The notes below the pieces were generated by a model. That model was not told the origin of the DNA and made no database searches. It worked only from the letters and a program-made list of their open reading frames with translations. The position numbers and the translations under genes were made by a program. Shown piece by piece: positions 6,705-13,745 of a DNA stretch of 13,745 nt. The stretch spans positions 1-13,745 of the forward strand of contig CALVXL010000002.1 in the NCBI GenBank assembly GCA_944369635.1, written 5' to 3'. Source of the DNA: an uncultured Clostridia bacterium (lineage in GTDB: Bacteria > Bacillota > Clostridia > Christensenellales > Borkfalkiaceae). Numbering within the stretch: the first letter of the stretch is position 1; the number at the start of each line of letters is the position of its first letter.

Positions 6705-6712
6705 TTTTTTTC

Positions 6713-6741
6713 TTGCCAAAGCGGGGGAAATGTGCTATAAT
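6713..6741 (+). promoter_or_regulatory. Strong sigma-A promoter of the rimP-nusA-infB operon
   Basis: The -35 is TTGCCA (6713-6718), the spacer is 17 nt, and the -10 is a perfect TATAAT (6736-6741) with TGC before it (extended -10). It starts 9 nt after the stop of the PolC-like gene. The predicted 5' leader to the rimP ATG is about 80 nt. Confidence 0.88.
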
Positions 6742-6768
6742 TCAGATACTGAATATCGTATGCTTGTA

Positions 6769-6795
6769 TATGAGAACGGGTTTTCCGCTCTCATA
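6769..6795 (+). promoter_or_regulatory. Leader hairpin in the rimP 5' UTR
   Basis: The stem 6769-6779 pairs with 6785-6795 (10 of 11 positions; A6776 and C6788 are mismatched) around a GTTTT loop. ACGGGTTTT in the left arm recurs as ACGGGGTTTTT at 6806-6816, next to the ribosome binding site (6817-6822), so the right arm's CCG could pair with either copy. This would allow a translational or attenuation switch, but no known riboswitch or T-box is recognisable. Confidence 0.5.
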
Positions 6796-6831
6796 TCTTG
6801 CTATTACGGGGTTTTTAAGGAGCGAAAAAGC

Positions 6832-7293
6832 ATGAAATTCAAGGCGGAGGAAGAGATCAGAAAGGTTGTGGACCCCATCGCAGAGGAGCAGGGACTGAAG
6901 GTTTGTTCGGTGGAGTTTAAAAATACCGACGATCCGTCGATCACCGTTTTCATCGATAAGGAAAGGGGCGTCGATCTCGACGCGTGCGAACGTTTTCATA
7001 ACGCCATCGACGCGCCGCTCGACGAGCTGGATCCGTCGTTCGGCGAAAGCTATACGCTCAACGTTTCTTCCCTCGGGGCGGACAGGCCCTTCGTCACCGA
7101 AGAGGACTTCCGAAACCATCTCAATACCAAGGTGGAAGTACGGCTGAATACCTCCGTCAAGGGCAAAAAGTTTTTCGAAGGCGAGCTCGTTTATTTCGAC
7201 GAAAAGACCATCCGCGTGAAAGTAAGTCAGAAAGATACGCTTACGTTTGACAGAAAATCGGTGCGCAAGGTCAGCGAAGCCATCGAGTTTTAA
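6832..7293 (+). CDS. rimP: Ribosome maturation factor RimP
   Basis: RimP binds the 30S subunit during maturation and is needed for efficient 16S rRNA and S12 assembly. The 153-aa product has the two-domain layout. The N-terminal alpha/beta domain (1-~80) has SITVFIDKERGVDLDAC and a family-like YTLNVSSLGADRPF, where consensus is usually SSPGLDRP, so the Pro-Gly is altered. A C-terminal SH3-like domain (~85-153) has VEVRLNT...KKFFEGELVYFD...IRVKV. The start is ATG 6832 with AAGGAG at 6817-6822, 9 nt away. The frame stays open back to an ATG at 6730, but that codon lies inside the promoter and is rejected. It opens the operon whose next gene is nusA, the standard bacterial order. Confidence 0.95.
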   Translation: MKFKAEEEIRKVVDPIAEEQGLKVCSVEFKNTDDPSITVFIDKERGVDLDACERFHNAIDAPLDELDPSFGESYTLNVSSLGADRPFVTEEDFRNHLNTKVEVRLNTSVKGKKFFEGELVYFDEKTIRVKVSQKDTLTFDRKSVRKVSEAIEF

Positions 7294-7339
7294 TTTTCAA
7301 TTTTAACAGAATGCGATTAAGCAATCAAGAGGAGCAAAA

Positions 7340-8419
7340 ATGATCAAAAAGGAATTCTTTGTGGCACTGGAAGACCTGGAAAAGGAAAAGGGAATACCGC
7401 AGCAGACGTTTATCGAAGCGCTGGAAAACGCGCTGGTATTCGCATACAAAAAGCATACGGGCGAATCGAGCGGCATCACCGTAAAACTCAATCCCGAAAA
7501 GAAAACGGTGCGTTTTTTCAGCACTAAACAGGTCGTGGACGAAGTGACGGACGAGGAAAAGCAGATTTCCCTCGAGGACGCGCAGGAAATCAAAAAGAGC
7601 TATAAAGTGGGCGACGTGATCGAAAACGAAATCGAACCCAAAGATTTCGGGCGTATCGCGGCGCAGACGGCGAAACAGGTCGTCATGCAGAAACTGCGCG
7701 AAATCGAACGCCAGAACGCCATGAACGAATTCGAAGACAAGGAAGGGGAACTTCTTACCTGCGTGGTCAGAAGGATCGAGGACAAGAGCGTTTACGTGGA
7801 CATCGGCAGCACGGTCAGCAACAACGGTTCGCAGATCGAAGGCGTGCTCATGCCCAACGATCAGATTCCCGGCGAAAAATACGAACTCAATCAGAAAATC
7901 AAAGTATATGTCAAAAAGGTGCGCAACGCCGGCAGAAGCGCGCAGATCGTGGTATCGCGTACCGCGCCCGGTTTTGTGAAGAGCCTTTTTGAAAACGAAG
8001 TGCCCGAAATCAAACAGGGCGTCGTTTCGGTGAAGGCCGTGGCGAGAGAGCCCGGTCAGCGCACCAAGATCGCCGTTTACAGCGAAGATCCCATGGTGGA
8101 CGCGGTGGGCGCCTGCGTCGGCGCAAAGGGCGCGCGCGTCAACGCCGTTGTGGAAGAACTCGGCGGCGAAAAGATCGACATCATACCCTGGAGCGCGGAT
8201 CCGCTGGAATTCATCGCGAAAGCGCTTTCGCCCGCCAAGGTCATCAAAGTTATGGAACTCGACGGGGAAAACTCCGCGCGCGCGGTCGTTCCCGACGACA
8301 AGCTTTCGCTTGCCATCGGCAGGGACGGACAGAACGCCCGCCTCGCCGTGCGGCTGACGGGCTGGAAGATCGACGTGAAGAGCGAGAGCGCCGCGCTCGC
8401 CATGAGCGAGGCAGAATAA
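7340..8419 (+). CDS. nusA: Transcription termination/antitermination factor NusA
   Basis: NusA binds RNA polymerase and modulates pausing, intrinsic termination and antitermination. This 359-aa protein has the short Firmicutes architecture without the C-terminal acidic repeats of E. coli. It has an N-terminal polymerase-binding domain (1-~130), an S1 domain (~135-200, TCVVRRIEDKSVYVDIG), KH1 with GXXG loop GAKG (261-264), and KH2 with GRDG (327-330) followed by QNARLAVRLTGWKIDV, the typical NusA end. The start is ATG 7340 with AGAGGAG at 7328-7334, 5 nt away. It is separated from rimP by 46 nt with no visible signal, and its stop is 1 nt before the rnpM ATG. Shared transcription from the promoter at 6713-6741 is likely. 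Confidence 0.97.
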   Translation: MIKKEFFVALEDLEKEKGIPQQTFIEALENALVFAYKKHTGESSGITVKLNPEKKTVRFFSTKQVVDEVTDEEKQISLEDAQEIKKSYKVGDVIENEIEPKDFGRIAAQTAKQVVMQKLREIERQNAMNEFEDKEGELLTCVVRRIEDKSVYVDIGSTVSNNGSQIEGVLMPNDQIPGEKYELNQKIKVYVKKVRNAGRSAQIVVSRTAPGFVKSLFENEVPEIKQGVVSVKAVAREPGQRTKIAVYSEDPMVDAVGACVGAKGARVNAVVEELGGEKIDIIPWSADPLEFIAKALSPAKVIKVMELDGENSARAVVPDDKLSLAIGRDGQNARLAVRLTGWKIDVKSESAALAMSEAE

Positions 8420-8420
8420 T

Positions 8421-8693
8421 ATGCCCGATAAAAAGGTGCCGCTCCGCATGTGCGTGTCCTGCCGCGAAATGAAGGACAAGCGCGCCATGCTGAGAGTGGT
8501 GAAAAACGCGGAAGGCGAGGTGTTTGCCGATCCGGGCGGAAAGGCGCACGGCAGGGGCGCGTACGTCTGCGGCGACGGGGAGTGCCTGAAAAAATTGCGC
8601 AAGGGCAAGATGCTGAACAAGGCGTTCGGCTGCCCCGTGGACGAAAGCGTTTACGAACAGGTGGAAAATTACTTTTCCGAAAAGGGAAAATAA
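8421..8693 (+). CDS. rnpM: RNA-binding protein YlxR/RnpM (DUF448)
   Basis: This is a 90-aa protein of the YlxR family, which in B. subtilis binds the RNase P RNA and modulates its activity (renamed RnpM). Family hallmarks are present: PLRMCVSCREMKDK near the N terminus (C11, C14, R15), followed by the GRGAYVC motif (44-50) and a further Cys at 55. The four cysteines could bind a metal, although many YlxR proteins do not conserve all of them. ATG 8421 lies 1 nt after the nusA stop, with its weak GAGG site inside nusA, so it is translationally coupled. The position between nusA and ylxQ is the normal one. Confidence 0.93.
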   Translation: MPDKKVPLRMCVSCREMKDKRAMLRVVKNAEGEVFADPGGKAHGRGAYVCGDGECLKKLRKGKMLNKAFGCPVDESVYEQVENYFSEKGK

Positions 8694-8696
8694 ACG

Positions 8697-9017
8697 GTGA
8701 AAAGCAAAATAGAAACGTATATCGGTTTTTCCATTCGCGCGGGCAAGTACAAATGCGGTGCGAACGCGATCGACACGCTGAGGCGTGCGGAACTTCTGAT
8801 CCTTTGCGCGAGAAGCGAAAAAAACGCCGTACACGAATGCGAACGGCTGATGAAAAAGTTTCACTGCCGCGCGGTGTTGGCTAAGGGGAAAACGGTGGAA
8901 GAACTTACGGGAAAAGAAAACTGCAAACTGCTGGCGATCACCGATAAATCGCTTGCGGGTGCGATACTCGATCATTTAGACGAAGAATTTACCGAATTCA
9001 AGTGGGAGGCAAAATAG
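8697..9017 (+). CDS. ylxQ: L7Ae/L30e-family K-turn RNA-binding protein YlxQ
   Basis: This is a small (106-aa) alpha/beta protein of the L7Ae/L30e fold that binds kink-turn RNA. Features seen: YIGFSIRAGKYKCGANAIDTLRRAELLILC, the family's glycine-rich RNA-binding start followed by a beta strand, and a C-terminal CKLLAITDKSLAGAILDHL helix. The start is GTG 8697, 3 nt after the rnpM stop, with a weak AGGGA upstream; a GTG start is chosen because family proteins begin shortly before YIGFA-like motifs. It is probably a ribosome-associated or RNA-chaperone protein. Its specific partner is not known from sequence. Confidence 0.92.
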   Translation: MKSKIETYIGFSIRAGKYKCGANAIDTLRRAELLILCARSEKNAVHECERLMKKFHCRAVLAKGKTVEELTGKENCKLLAITDKSLAGAILDHLDEEFTEFKWEAK

Positions 9018-9022
9018 AACTT

Positions 9023-11758
9023 ATGGCAGAGAACGGGTTCGAGAACATCAAAAAAATCAATAAACTTCTCGGTGACGGGGAGGTCGGCGCATTGCTCGAA
9101 AGCCTGAAAAAAAGTGAAAGCGAATTAAGGCGCGTAAAGAACGCTCTGGAGGCGAAGAACAACGCTTTTCTCGCCGAAAAGAAGGAGCGTAAGCTGAAAG
9201 AGGAAGCGCAGGCGGCGGAAAAGGAAGCGGCCGCTAAGGCTCCCGCGGAGGAAGCGCCGGGAGAGATCGGAAAAGAGGAAAGCGCGCCCGCAGCGGCGGC
9301 GGAAGAAAAGAAAGCCGAAGCCGCAGTAAAAGAGGAACCCGCTTCGGAAAAACAGCTCCCCGCGGAAGAAAAAAAGGCAGAGCCTTCCCCCGAGCCTCAA
9401 AAATCTCAGCCCGTCAAGGAGGAGAAAAAGGAAGTTTCTCCTTCGCCGGCGAAAGAAGAGAAAAAAGAAGAAAAGAAGGCGGAAAAGCCCGCCGAACCGC
9501 CCCGCGCGGAAGAAGCGAAAAAGCCTGCGGAAGAAAGGAAAACGGAAAAACCCGCGGAAATAAAAAAGGAAGAAAAACCGAAGACGAATATTCTCGGCGA
9601 CACGAGTTCGTGGCTGAGAAAAGCGCCCGCGGAAGAGAGAAAGCCCGTGCACAAGCGCGAGGTTTATATTCCCGAAAACAAGCAGCGGCAGGATCGTCCG
9701 CCGCGGAAAGAATATGTTCCCGACGGCGCAAAGCAAAGCCGTCCGTCGGCAAGTACCAAGCCGTTTAACAAACAGGGCGGCGGCAATTTCAAAGCGCCTC
9801 CCATCGTGCCCGCCGCGCCCGCAAAGTCTTTCAACAACAATAAAAAGAAAGGCGAGAAAAATTACGAAGAAAAGAAAACGCTTTCCAAACGCGCGCTCAT
9901 CAAGCAGTCGGTAACCGTTGCGGATTTCGACGAGGATAAGAGCGGTTACAGAAAGCTCCGTCCCGCCAAAAAGCAGAAAACCCAGCAGGCGAGCCAGACG
10001 GTCAAAATCGAAAAGGCGGTCATTACCAGCGAAGTCGTTCCTTTGAAAGTGCTCAGCGAAAAGCTCGGCGTTTCCGCTATCGAAATCACCAAAAAGCTCT
10101 TTAAAGAGGGCATTATGAAGACCATCAACGATTCCATCGATTACGATACCGCGGCGTATATCGCGGCAGATCTCGGAATCGAACTGGAACTCCGCATGGA
10201 AAAGACGGCAGAAGATATCCTGAGCGAGGGATTCAACGAAGAGGATAAGGAAGAGGATATGGTCAAACGTCCCCCCGTCGTAACCGTCATGGGGCACGTC
10301 GACCACGGCAAAACCTCCCTGCTCGACCGAATCAGAAAGACCAACGTCACGGCGGGCGAAGCGGGCGGCATCACGCAGCACATCGGCGCGTATCAGGTTA
10401 CCGTCGGCGGCAAGCCGATCACCTTCCTCGATACCCCGGGGCACGCCGCGTTTACCGCGATGCGCGCAAGGGGCGCGCAGGTGACGGATATCGCCGTTTT
10501 AGTCGTCGCCGCGGACGACGGCATCATGCCGCAGACGATAGAGGCGATCAACCACGCAAAAGCGGCGGGCGTTTCCATCATCGTTGCCATCAATAAGATC
10601 GACAAACCCGAAGCAAATATAGAAAGAGTCAAGACGCAGCTCACCGAAAACGGGCTCGTGCCCGAAGAATGGGGCGGCGACGTCATGGTGTGCCCCGTTT
10701 CCGCCAAGAGCGGGCAGGGCATGGACGAACTTTTGGAATCCATTCTGTTGCTCGCAGACGTCAAGGAGCTCAAAGCCAACCCGAACAGGAAGGCGAAAGG
10801 CGTGGTCATCGAGGCGAAACTCGACCACAGCAAAGGGCCCGTGGCAAACGTTCTGGTGCAGAACGGCACGCTGAAAGTGGGCGATCCCGTCGTCATCGGC
10901 ATGGTGGTCGGCAAGGTCCGCGCCATGATCGACGACAAAGGGCGGCGCATCACTTCCGCGGGGCCGAGCGTTCCCGTTTCCATCATGGGGCTCGACGAAG
11001 TTCCCGATGCGGGCGACACCTTGTACGCCGTTTCGCAGGAACTGACCAAGCAGGTCGCGGAAGAGAGAAAGAACAAGCTGAAAAACGACGCCGTCGCGTC
11101 GCAGAAAGTTTCGCTCGACGACGTGTTCAACCGCATTGCGGAAGGCGAGATGAAAACTTTGAACATCATCGTCAAGGCGGACGTGCAGGGATCGGTCGAG
11201 GCGGTCAAATCTTCGCTTGCCAAGCTCTCCAACGACGAGGTGAAAGTTAACGTCATTCACGCGGCGGTCGGCGCGATCAGCGAAACGGATATCATGCTTG
11301 CGGAAAGTTCGGGCGCGGTCATCATCGGCTTCAACGTGCGTCCCGATTCCAATGCGAAGAACTCCGCCGAAAAGAGCGGGGTGGACATCAAACTTTACCG
11401 CGTGATCTACGAAGCCATCGAGGACGTGCAGAAAGCGCTGAAAGGCATGCTCGCGCCCAAGTATCAGGAAACGTACATGGGCAAAGCGGAAGTGCGCGAA
11501 ACCTTCAAGATCACGGGCGTCGGCACGGTTGCGGGTTGCTACGTTACCGAAGGCAAGATCGTCAGAAACGGCAAACTCAGGATTTACCGCGACGATATCA
11601 TGATCTGCGAAGGCAACGTGCTGCAGCTCAAGCGTTTTAAAGACGACGTCAAGGAAGTCAATCAGGGCTTTGAGTGCGGTATTTCCATCGAAAAATTCAA
11701 CGACATCAAGATCGGCGACTTTATCGAAAGCTACGTCATCGAGGAAGTCAAAGCGTAA
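9023..11758 (+). CDS. infB: Translation initiation factor IF-2
   Basis: IF-2 is the GTPase that delivers fMet-tRNA to the 30S subunit and promotes subunit joining. The product is 911 aa. Residues ~50-300 form a long low-complexity, Lys/Glu/Ala/Pro-rich linker (poly-charged EEKK and PAEE patterns). The IF2_N domain follows (~335-390). The G domain has GHVDHGKT (424-431), GGITQHIGA, DTPGH (470-474), NKID (524-527) and SAK (560-562). Domains II, III and IV follow, ending with the fMet-tRNA-binding barrel (GDFIESYVIEEVKA). ATG 9023 is preferred: GGGAGG at 9004-9009 lies 13 nt upstream, slightly long. An in-frame GTG at 9002 adds 7 residues but overlaps ylxQ and has no ribosome binding site. The N-terminal extension is longer than in many Firmicutes. 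Confidence 0.97.
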   Translation: MAENGFENIKKINKLLGDGEVGALLESLKKSESELRRVKNALEAKNNAFLAEKKERKLKEEAQAAEKEAAAKAPAEEAPGEIGKEESAPAAAAEEKKAEAAVKEEPASEKQLPAEEKKAEPSPEPQKSQPVKEEKKEVSPSPAKEEKKEEKKAEKPAEPPRAEEAKKPAEERKTEKPAEIKKEEKPKTNILGDTSSWLRKAPAEERKPVHKREVYIPENKQRQDRPPRKEYVPDGAKQSRPSASTKPFNKQGGGNFKAPPIVPAAPAKSFNNNKKKGEKNYEEKKTLSKRALIKQSVTVADFDEDKSGYRKLRPAKKQKTQQASQTVKIEKAVITSEVVPLKVLSEKLGVSAIEITKKLFKEGIMKTINDSIDYDTAAYIAADLGIELELRMEKTAEDILSEGFNEEDKEEDMVKRPPVVTVMGHVDHGKTSLLDRIRKTNVTAGEAGGITQHIGAYQVTVGGKPITFLDTPGHAAFTAMRARGAQVTDIAVLVVAADDGIMPQTIEAINHAKAAGVSIIVAINKIDKPEANIERVKTQLTENGLVPEEWGGDVMVCPVSAKSGQGMDELLESILLLADVKELKANPNRKAKGVVIEAKLDHSKGPVANVLVQNGTLKVGDPVVIGMVVGKVRAMIDDKGRRITSAGPSVPVSIMGLDEVPDAGDTLYAVSQELTKQVAEERKNKLKNDAVASQKVSLDDVFNRIAEGEMKTLNIIVKADVQGSVEAVKSSLAKLSNDEVKVNVIHAAVGAISETDIMLAESSGAVIIGFNVRPDSNAKNSAEKSGVDIKLYRVIYEAIEDVQKALKGMLAPKYQETYMGKAEVRETFKITGVGTVAGCYVTEGKIVRNGKLRIYRDDIMICEGNVLQLKRFKDDVKEVNQGFECGISIEKFNDIKIGDFIESYVIEEVKA

Positions 11759-11768
11759 AAGCGCCCTC

Positions 11769-11794
11769 CGCGCCGCCGCCACCGCGGCGGCGCG
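11769..11794 (+). other. Strong hairpin after infB
   Basis: A perfect 11-bp GC stem (11769-11779 with 11784-11794) has a CACC loop and starts 10 nt after the infB stop. There is no T-tract, so a simple intrinsic terminator is unlikely. It resembles the hairpin after the capsid gene at 1286-1311 in stem length, loop length and position after a gene. It may protect the infB mRNA end or cause partial read-through. Confidence 0.6.
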
Positions 11795-11821
11795 TATCGG
11801 ATTAAGATAAAACGGAAACAA

Positions 11822-11840
11822 TCCGTAAGGCGTTTACGGA
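11822..11840 (+). other. Second hairpin in the infB-rbfA gap
   Basis: TCCGTAA (11822-11828) pairs with TTACGGA (11834-11840) around a 5-nt loop. It lies between the large hairpin and the ribosome binding site of rbfA, in a 121-nt gap with no ORF. Confidence 0.45.
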
Positions 11841-11852
11841 AAGAATCGGACG

Positions 11853-11865
11853 CGCCGCTACGGCG
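11853..11865 (+). other. Third hairpin, directly before the rbfA ribosome binding site
   Basis: CGCCG (11853-11857) pairs with CGGCG (11861-11865) around CTA. It ends 1 nt before AAAGGAGG (11867-11874), the rbfA site, so it could influence ribosome access to rbfA. Confidence 0.4.
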
Positions 11866-11879
11866 GAAAGGAGGACAAC

Positions 11880-12245
11880 GTGAAAGTAAAAAGAAGCGAC
11901 CGTTTAAAAGGCGAACTGCAAAAGGAAATATACGAGATCATCTCGAAAAAACTGAAAAACCCCAATATTACGGAAATGTTTTCCGTCACGCGGGTGGACG
12001 TTGCGGGGGATTTGTCGCACGCAAAAGTCTATATCAGCGTGTATTCCGCCGATCCCGCCAGGAAAAAACGCACGTTTGACGAGATTTCGGCTTCCGCAAA
12101 GACCGTCCGCTACGAACTTGCGCGCGTCATGCAGTCGCGTACCGTTCCCGAACTTCACTTTATCGCGGACGATTCCATGGAGTACGGCGCGAAGATCGAT
12201 TCCCTGCTGAAAAGCGTGAAGAGCGGGGAAGAGGAAGAAGTATGA
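11880..12245 (+). CDS. rbfA: 30S ribosome-binding factor A
   Basis: RbfA is a small KH-fold factor that helps finish the 16S rRNA 5' end and 30S assembly, and matters most in cold. The 121-aa product has the family features: RSDRLKGELQKEIYEIISKKLKNPNI, then VTRVDVAGDLSHAKVYISVY (beta-strand core), and PELHFIADDSMEYGAKIDSLL near the end. The start is GTG 11880 with the excellent AAAGGAGG 5 nt upstream. A 121-nt gap with three hairpins precedes it, whereas most genes here are tightly packed. Its stop overlaps the nrnA start as ATGA, indicating coupling. Confidence 0.95.
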   Translation: MKVKRSDRLKGELQKEIYEIISKKLKNPNITEMFSVTRVDVAGDLSHAKVYISVYSADPARKKRTFDEISASAKTVRYELARVMQSRTVPELHFIADDSMEYGAKIDSLLKSVKSGEEEEV

Positions 12246-13195
12246 AGACCGACCTTCCCGCGCTCGCCGCGGAACTGAAAAAACAAAAGAGCGCCGCGCT
12301 CTTCATTCACGTGCGCCCCGACGGCGACGCCGTGGGCAGCGCGCTGGGATTGCAAAGCGCGCTTACTTCGCTGGGCGTCAGGGCGGATATTTACTGTGCG
12401 GACGAAATCCCCGTCAAATTTTCTTATCTCGAAAACGTCGGAAAAATTTCCCGCGAGTACCGCGGCGGATACGACGCGCACGTCGCCCTCGATTGTTCGG
12501 ACGAAATGCGCATGGGCGATCTGGGCGCGATTTTCGGCAAGGCGAGGGAGACCTTCAACGTCGATCATCACGTCAGCAACACGCGCTACGCAAAATATAA
12601 TTACGTGGGCGACAAGGCGTCCAACTCGGAAAACGTGTTCGAGCTCGTAAAATGCATCGGCGTTACCCTCGGCAAAGCGGCGGCGACCGCGCTTTTGACG
12701 GGCATTGTCACCGACAGCGGCAACTTCGCGCACAACAACACCACGGCGGAAACGCTTGCCGCCGCTTCGGAACTGAAAGCGCTCGGCGGCGATCTGCATC
12801 TCATTTCCTACAAGATGTTCAGCGAGCAGAGAAAGGAACGCGCAAAGCTCTTCGCCCTCGCGGCAAACGGGATCCGCTATTTTTCGGACGGCAGGATCGC
12901 GCTCATGACCGTTACGAAAAAGATGCTGGAAGAAAGCGGCGCCCGTCCCGACGAAACGGAAGGTTTTATCGATTTCGTCATGGGGGTGGACACGGTGGAA
13001 ATCGGCATGTGCATGATGGAGATGAGCGATAAAAATTACAAGGTGAGTTTCCGCTCCAAAAAGGCGGACGTCAACGCCGTTGCGGCGACCTTCGGCGGCG
13101 GCGGGCACATTCTCGCCAGCGGGTGCATGATCCGCGGATTCTACGAGGACGCCGTGGACAGGCTGGTTTACGCCTGCAAACAGCATATGGATTAG
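12242..13195 (+). CDS. nrnA: DHH-family phosphoesterase, NrnA-like (oligoribonuclease / pAp phosphatase)
   Basis: This 317-aa cytosolic enzyme has a DHH N-terminal domain and a DHHA1 C-terminal domain, the size and layout of Bacillus NrnA. Family members hydrolyse short oligonucleotides (nanoRNA, pGpG) and 3',5'-pAp using two Mn ions. Metal and catalytic motifs seen: HVRPDGDAVGS (H23, D27, D29), DCSDE (D84), VDHHVSN (D108, H109, H110), TDSGNF (D158) and the substrate-binding GGGGH (285-289). All expected residues are present. ATG 12242 overlaps the rbfA stop, and the gene sits between rbfA and truB as in B. subtilis-like operons. Which substrate it prefers cannot be told from sequence; a pure nucleotide phosphatase or a c-di-AMP/pApA-acting relative is possible. 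Confidence 0.9.
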   Translation: MKTDLPALAAELKKQKSAALFIHVRPDGDAVGSALGLQSALTSLGVRADIYCADEIPVKFSYLENVGKISREYRGGYDAHVALDCSDEMRMGDLGAIFGKARETFNVDHHVSNTRYAKYNYVGDKASNSENVFELVKCIGVTLGKAAATALLTGIVTDSGNFAHNNTTAETLAAASELKALGGDLHLISYKMFSEQRKERAKLFALAANGIRYFSDGRIALMTVTKKMLEESGARPDETEGFIDFVMGVDTVEIGMCMMEMSDKNYKVSFRSKKADVNAVAATFGGGGHILASGCMIRGFYEDAVDRLVYACKQHMD

Positions 13196-13242
13196 CGAAA
13201 AACATTATTTTATCCGTCGCGGCGGGAGAAATACGGACACAA

Positions 13243-13745
13243 ATGAACGGATTTATCAATATATATAAGCCCGAGGGAATGTCGTCGGCGTTCTGCGCGG
13301 GGCTTGTCAAAAAGAAATTCAATATGCCGTGCGGGCATATGGGTACGCTCGATCCTCTGGCTTCGGGCGTGTTGCCCGTTGGCGTGGGACAGGCGTGCAG
13401 ACTTTTTCCCTTTCTTTTGGAAAAGGTGAAAAAGTACGAGGCGGAATTTACTTTCGGCTACGAAACCGACACCCTCGACGCGGGCGGCAAGATCGTGAAG
13501 AGCGGGGGCGGCGTTCCGTCTCTCGCCCGAGTCGTTGCGATTTTGCCGTCGCAGACGGGCAAGATCATGCAGGTGCCGCCGAAATTTTCCGCAAAATGCG
13601 TGGACGGAAAGCGCGGCTATAAGCTGGCGCGGGCGGGCAAGGAATTCGATCTTCCCCCGAAGGAAGTGGAAATTTTATCGCTTACCGCCTGCGAAACGGA
13701 TAAAAAGGATACCTACCGTTTTACGGTGGAATGTAAGGGCGGCAC
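13243..13745 (+). CDS. truB: tRNA pseudouridine(55) synthase TruB (3' end outside window)
   Basis: TruB makes pseudouridine 55 in the T-loop of tRNAs. The first 167 codons are visible. They show NGFINIYKPEGMSS (family opening), the catalytic motif GHMGTLDPLASGVLPV with Asp37, Tyr65 in the KKY motif that matches catalytic-loop Tyr76 of the E. coli enzyme, TDTLDAGG, and VPPKFSAKCVDGKRGYKLARAG, the insertion-contact motif. The catalytic GHTG motif reads GHMG here. ATG 13243 fits the family N terminus. GGGAG at 13224-13228 is 14 nt upstream, longer than ideal, and no better in-frame start exists. It follows nrnA by 47 nt with no terminator, so it is likely the same operon; ribF and rpsO would be expected next. 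Confidence 0.95.
   Translation, partial: MNGFINIYKPEGMSSAFCAGLVKKKFNMPCGHMGTLDPLASGVLPVGVGQACRLFPFLLEKVKKYEAEFTFGYETDTLDAGGKIVKSGGGVPSLARVVAILPSQTGKIMQVPPKFSAKCVDGKRGYKLARAGKEFDLPPKEVEILSLTACETDKKDTYRFTVECKGG

Noticed and set aside
6681..6711. A-tract/T-tract inverted repeat at the end of the PolC-like gene as an intrinsic terminator
   Set aside because: The 9-bp stem is nearly all A-T with a single G-C pair, and the core is weak. It could form a bidirectional weak signal but does not meet the usual GC-rich stem requirement.
6730..6831. In-frame N-terminal extension of RimP from ATG 6730
   Set aside because: That ATG lies within the -35/-10 region of the promoter, no ribosome binding site precedes it, and family length and the AAGGAG at 6817 support ATG 6832.
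7325..8620. 431-aa open frame on the - strand opposite nusA/rnpM
   Set aside because: Full overlap with NusA, whose S1 and KH motifs are unmistakable; composition is typical of an antisense shadow.
9002..9022. GTG 9002 as the IF-2 start
   Set aside because: It overlaps ylxQ and has no Shine-Dalgarno sequence, while GGGAGG lies just before ATG 9023.
9170..9700. Purine-rich low-complexity stretch as a repeat array
   Set aside because: It encodes the Lys/Glu/Ala/Pro-rich linker of IF-2, which is a normal disordered region; no exact repeat unit was found.
10499..11821. 440-aa open frame on the - strand opposite infB
   Set aside because: Shadow of IF-2; rich in Asp/Arg/His/Phe with no domain pattern.

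Overview
The window looks like a chromosome segment of a GC-rich member of Bacillota, probably an uncultured gut-type clostridium. The evidence is the gene order ispG, polC-like, rimP, nusA, ylxR, ylxQ, infB, rbfA, nrnA, truB. This is the classic Firmicutes translation/transcription-factor superoperon, including a PolC-type exonuclease, and most genes have strong AAGGAG-type ribosome binding sites. All genes are on the + strand. No tRNA, rRNA, CRISPR array, transposase or integrase was seen.

Region 1 (1-3958) is a compact phage structural module. It contains the tail end of an upstream ORF, an HK97-fold-like major capsid protein, a ~184-aa putative head-tail adaptor, a beta-propeller-like protein split by a -1 frameshift at a GGGAAAA heptamer, and a long coiled-coil protein. 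The order coat, small adaptor, propeller hub, coiled coil resembles the P22-type podovirus order gp5-gp4-gp10-gp26, but this is inferred from order, size and fold impression and not from detected homology. A strong intrinsic terminator (3974-4009) closes the module. No tail fibre, lysis or integration genes follow.

Region 2 (3959-4137) is intergenic. It holds that terminator, a 14-bp perfect palindrome, and a sigma-A promoter with an extended -10 placed so close to the ispG ATG that the ispG transcript is predicted to be leaderless.

Region 3 (4138-6704) is ispG (isoprenoid synthesis), overlapping by 22 nt a PolC-derived protein. The latter keeps the N-terminal domain, the OB fold and a complete DEDDh 3'-5' exonuclease, but has no PHP domain and no polymerase. 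It occupies the place where ~1,400-aa PolC normally sits.

Region 4 (6705-13745) has its own strong promoter and a leader hairpin. It then encodes RimP (30S maturation), NusA (elongation/termination factor), RnpM/YlxR and YlxQ (small RNA-binding proteins), IF-2, RbfA (30S maturation), an NrnA-like DHH phosphoesterase (nanoRNA/pAp hydrolysis) and the first ~167 codons of TruB (tRNA Psi55 synthase). The infB-rbfA gap carries three consecutive hairpins without U-tracts, probably RNA-level control or stabilisation. Together these genes couple transcription elongation, ribosome assembly, translation initiation and RNA turnover.

The items most worth a second look are the polymerase-less PolC protein at the polC locus, the phage head module lodged directly upstream of ispG, its slippery-site frameshift, and the predicted leaderless ispG mRNA.
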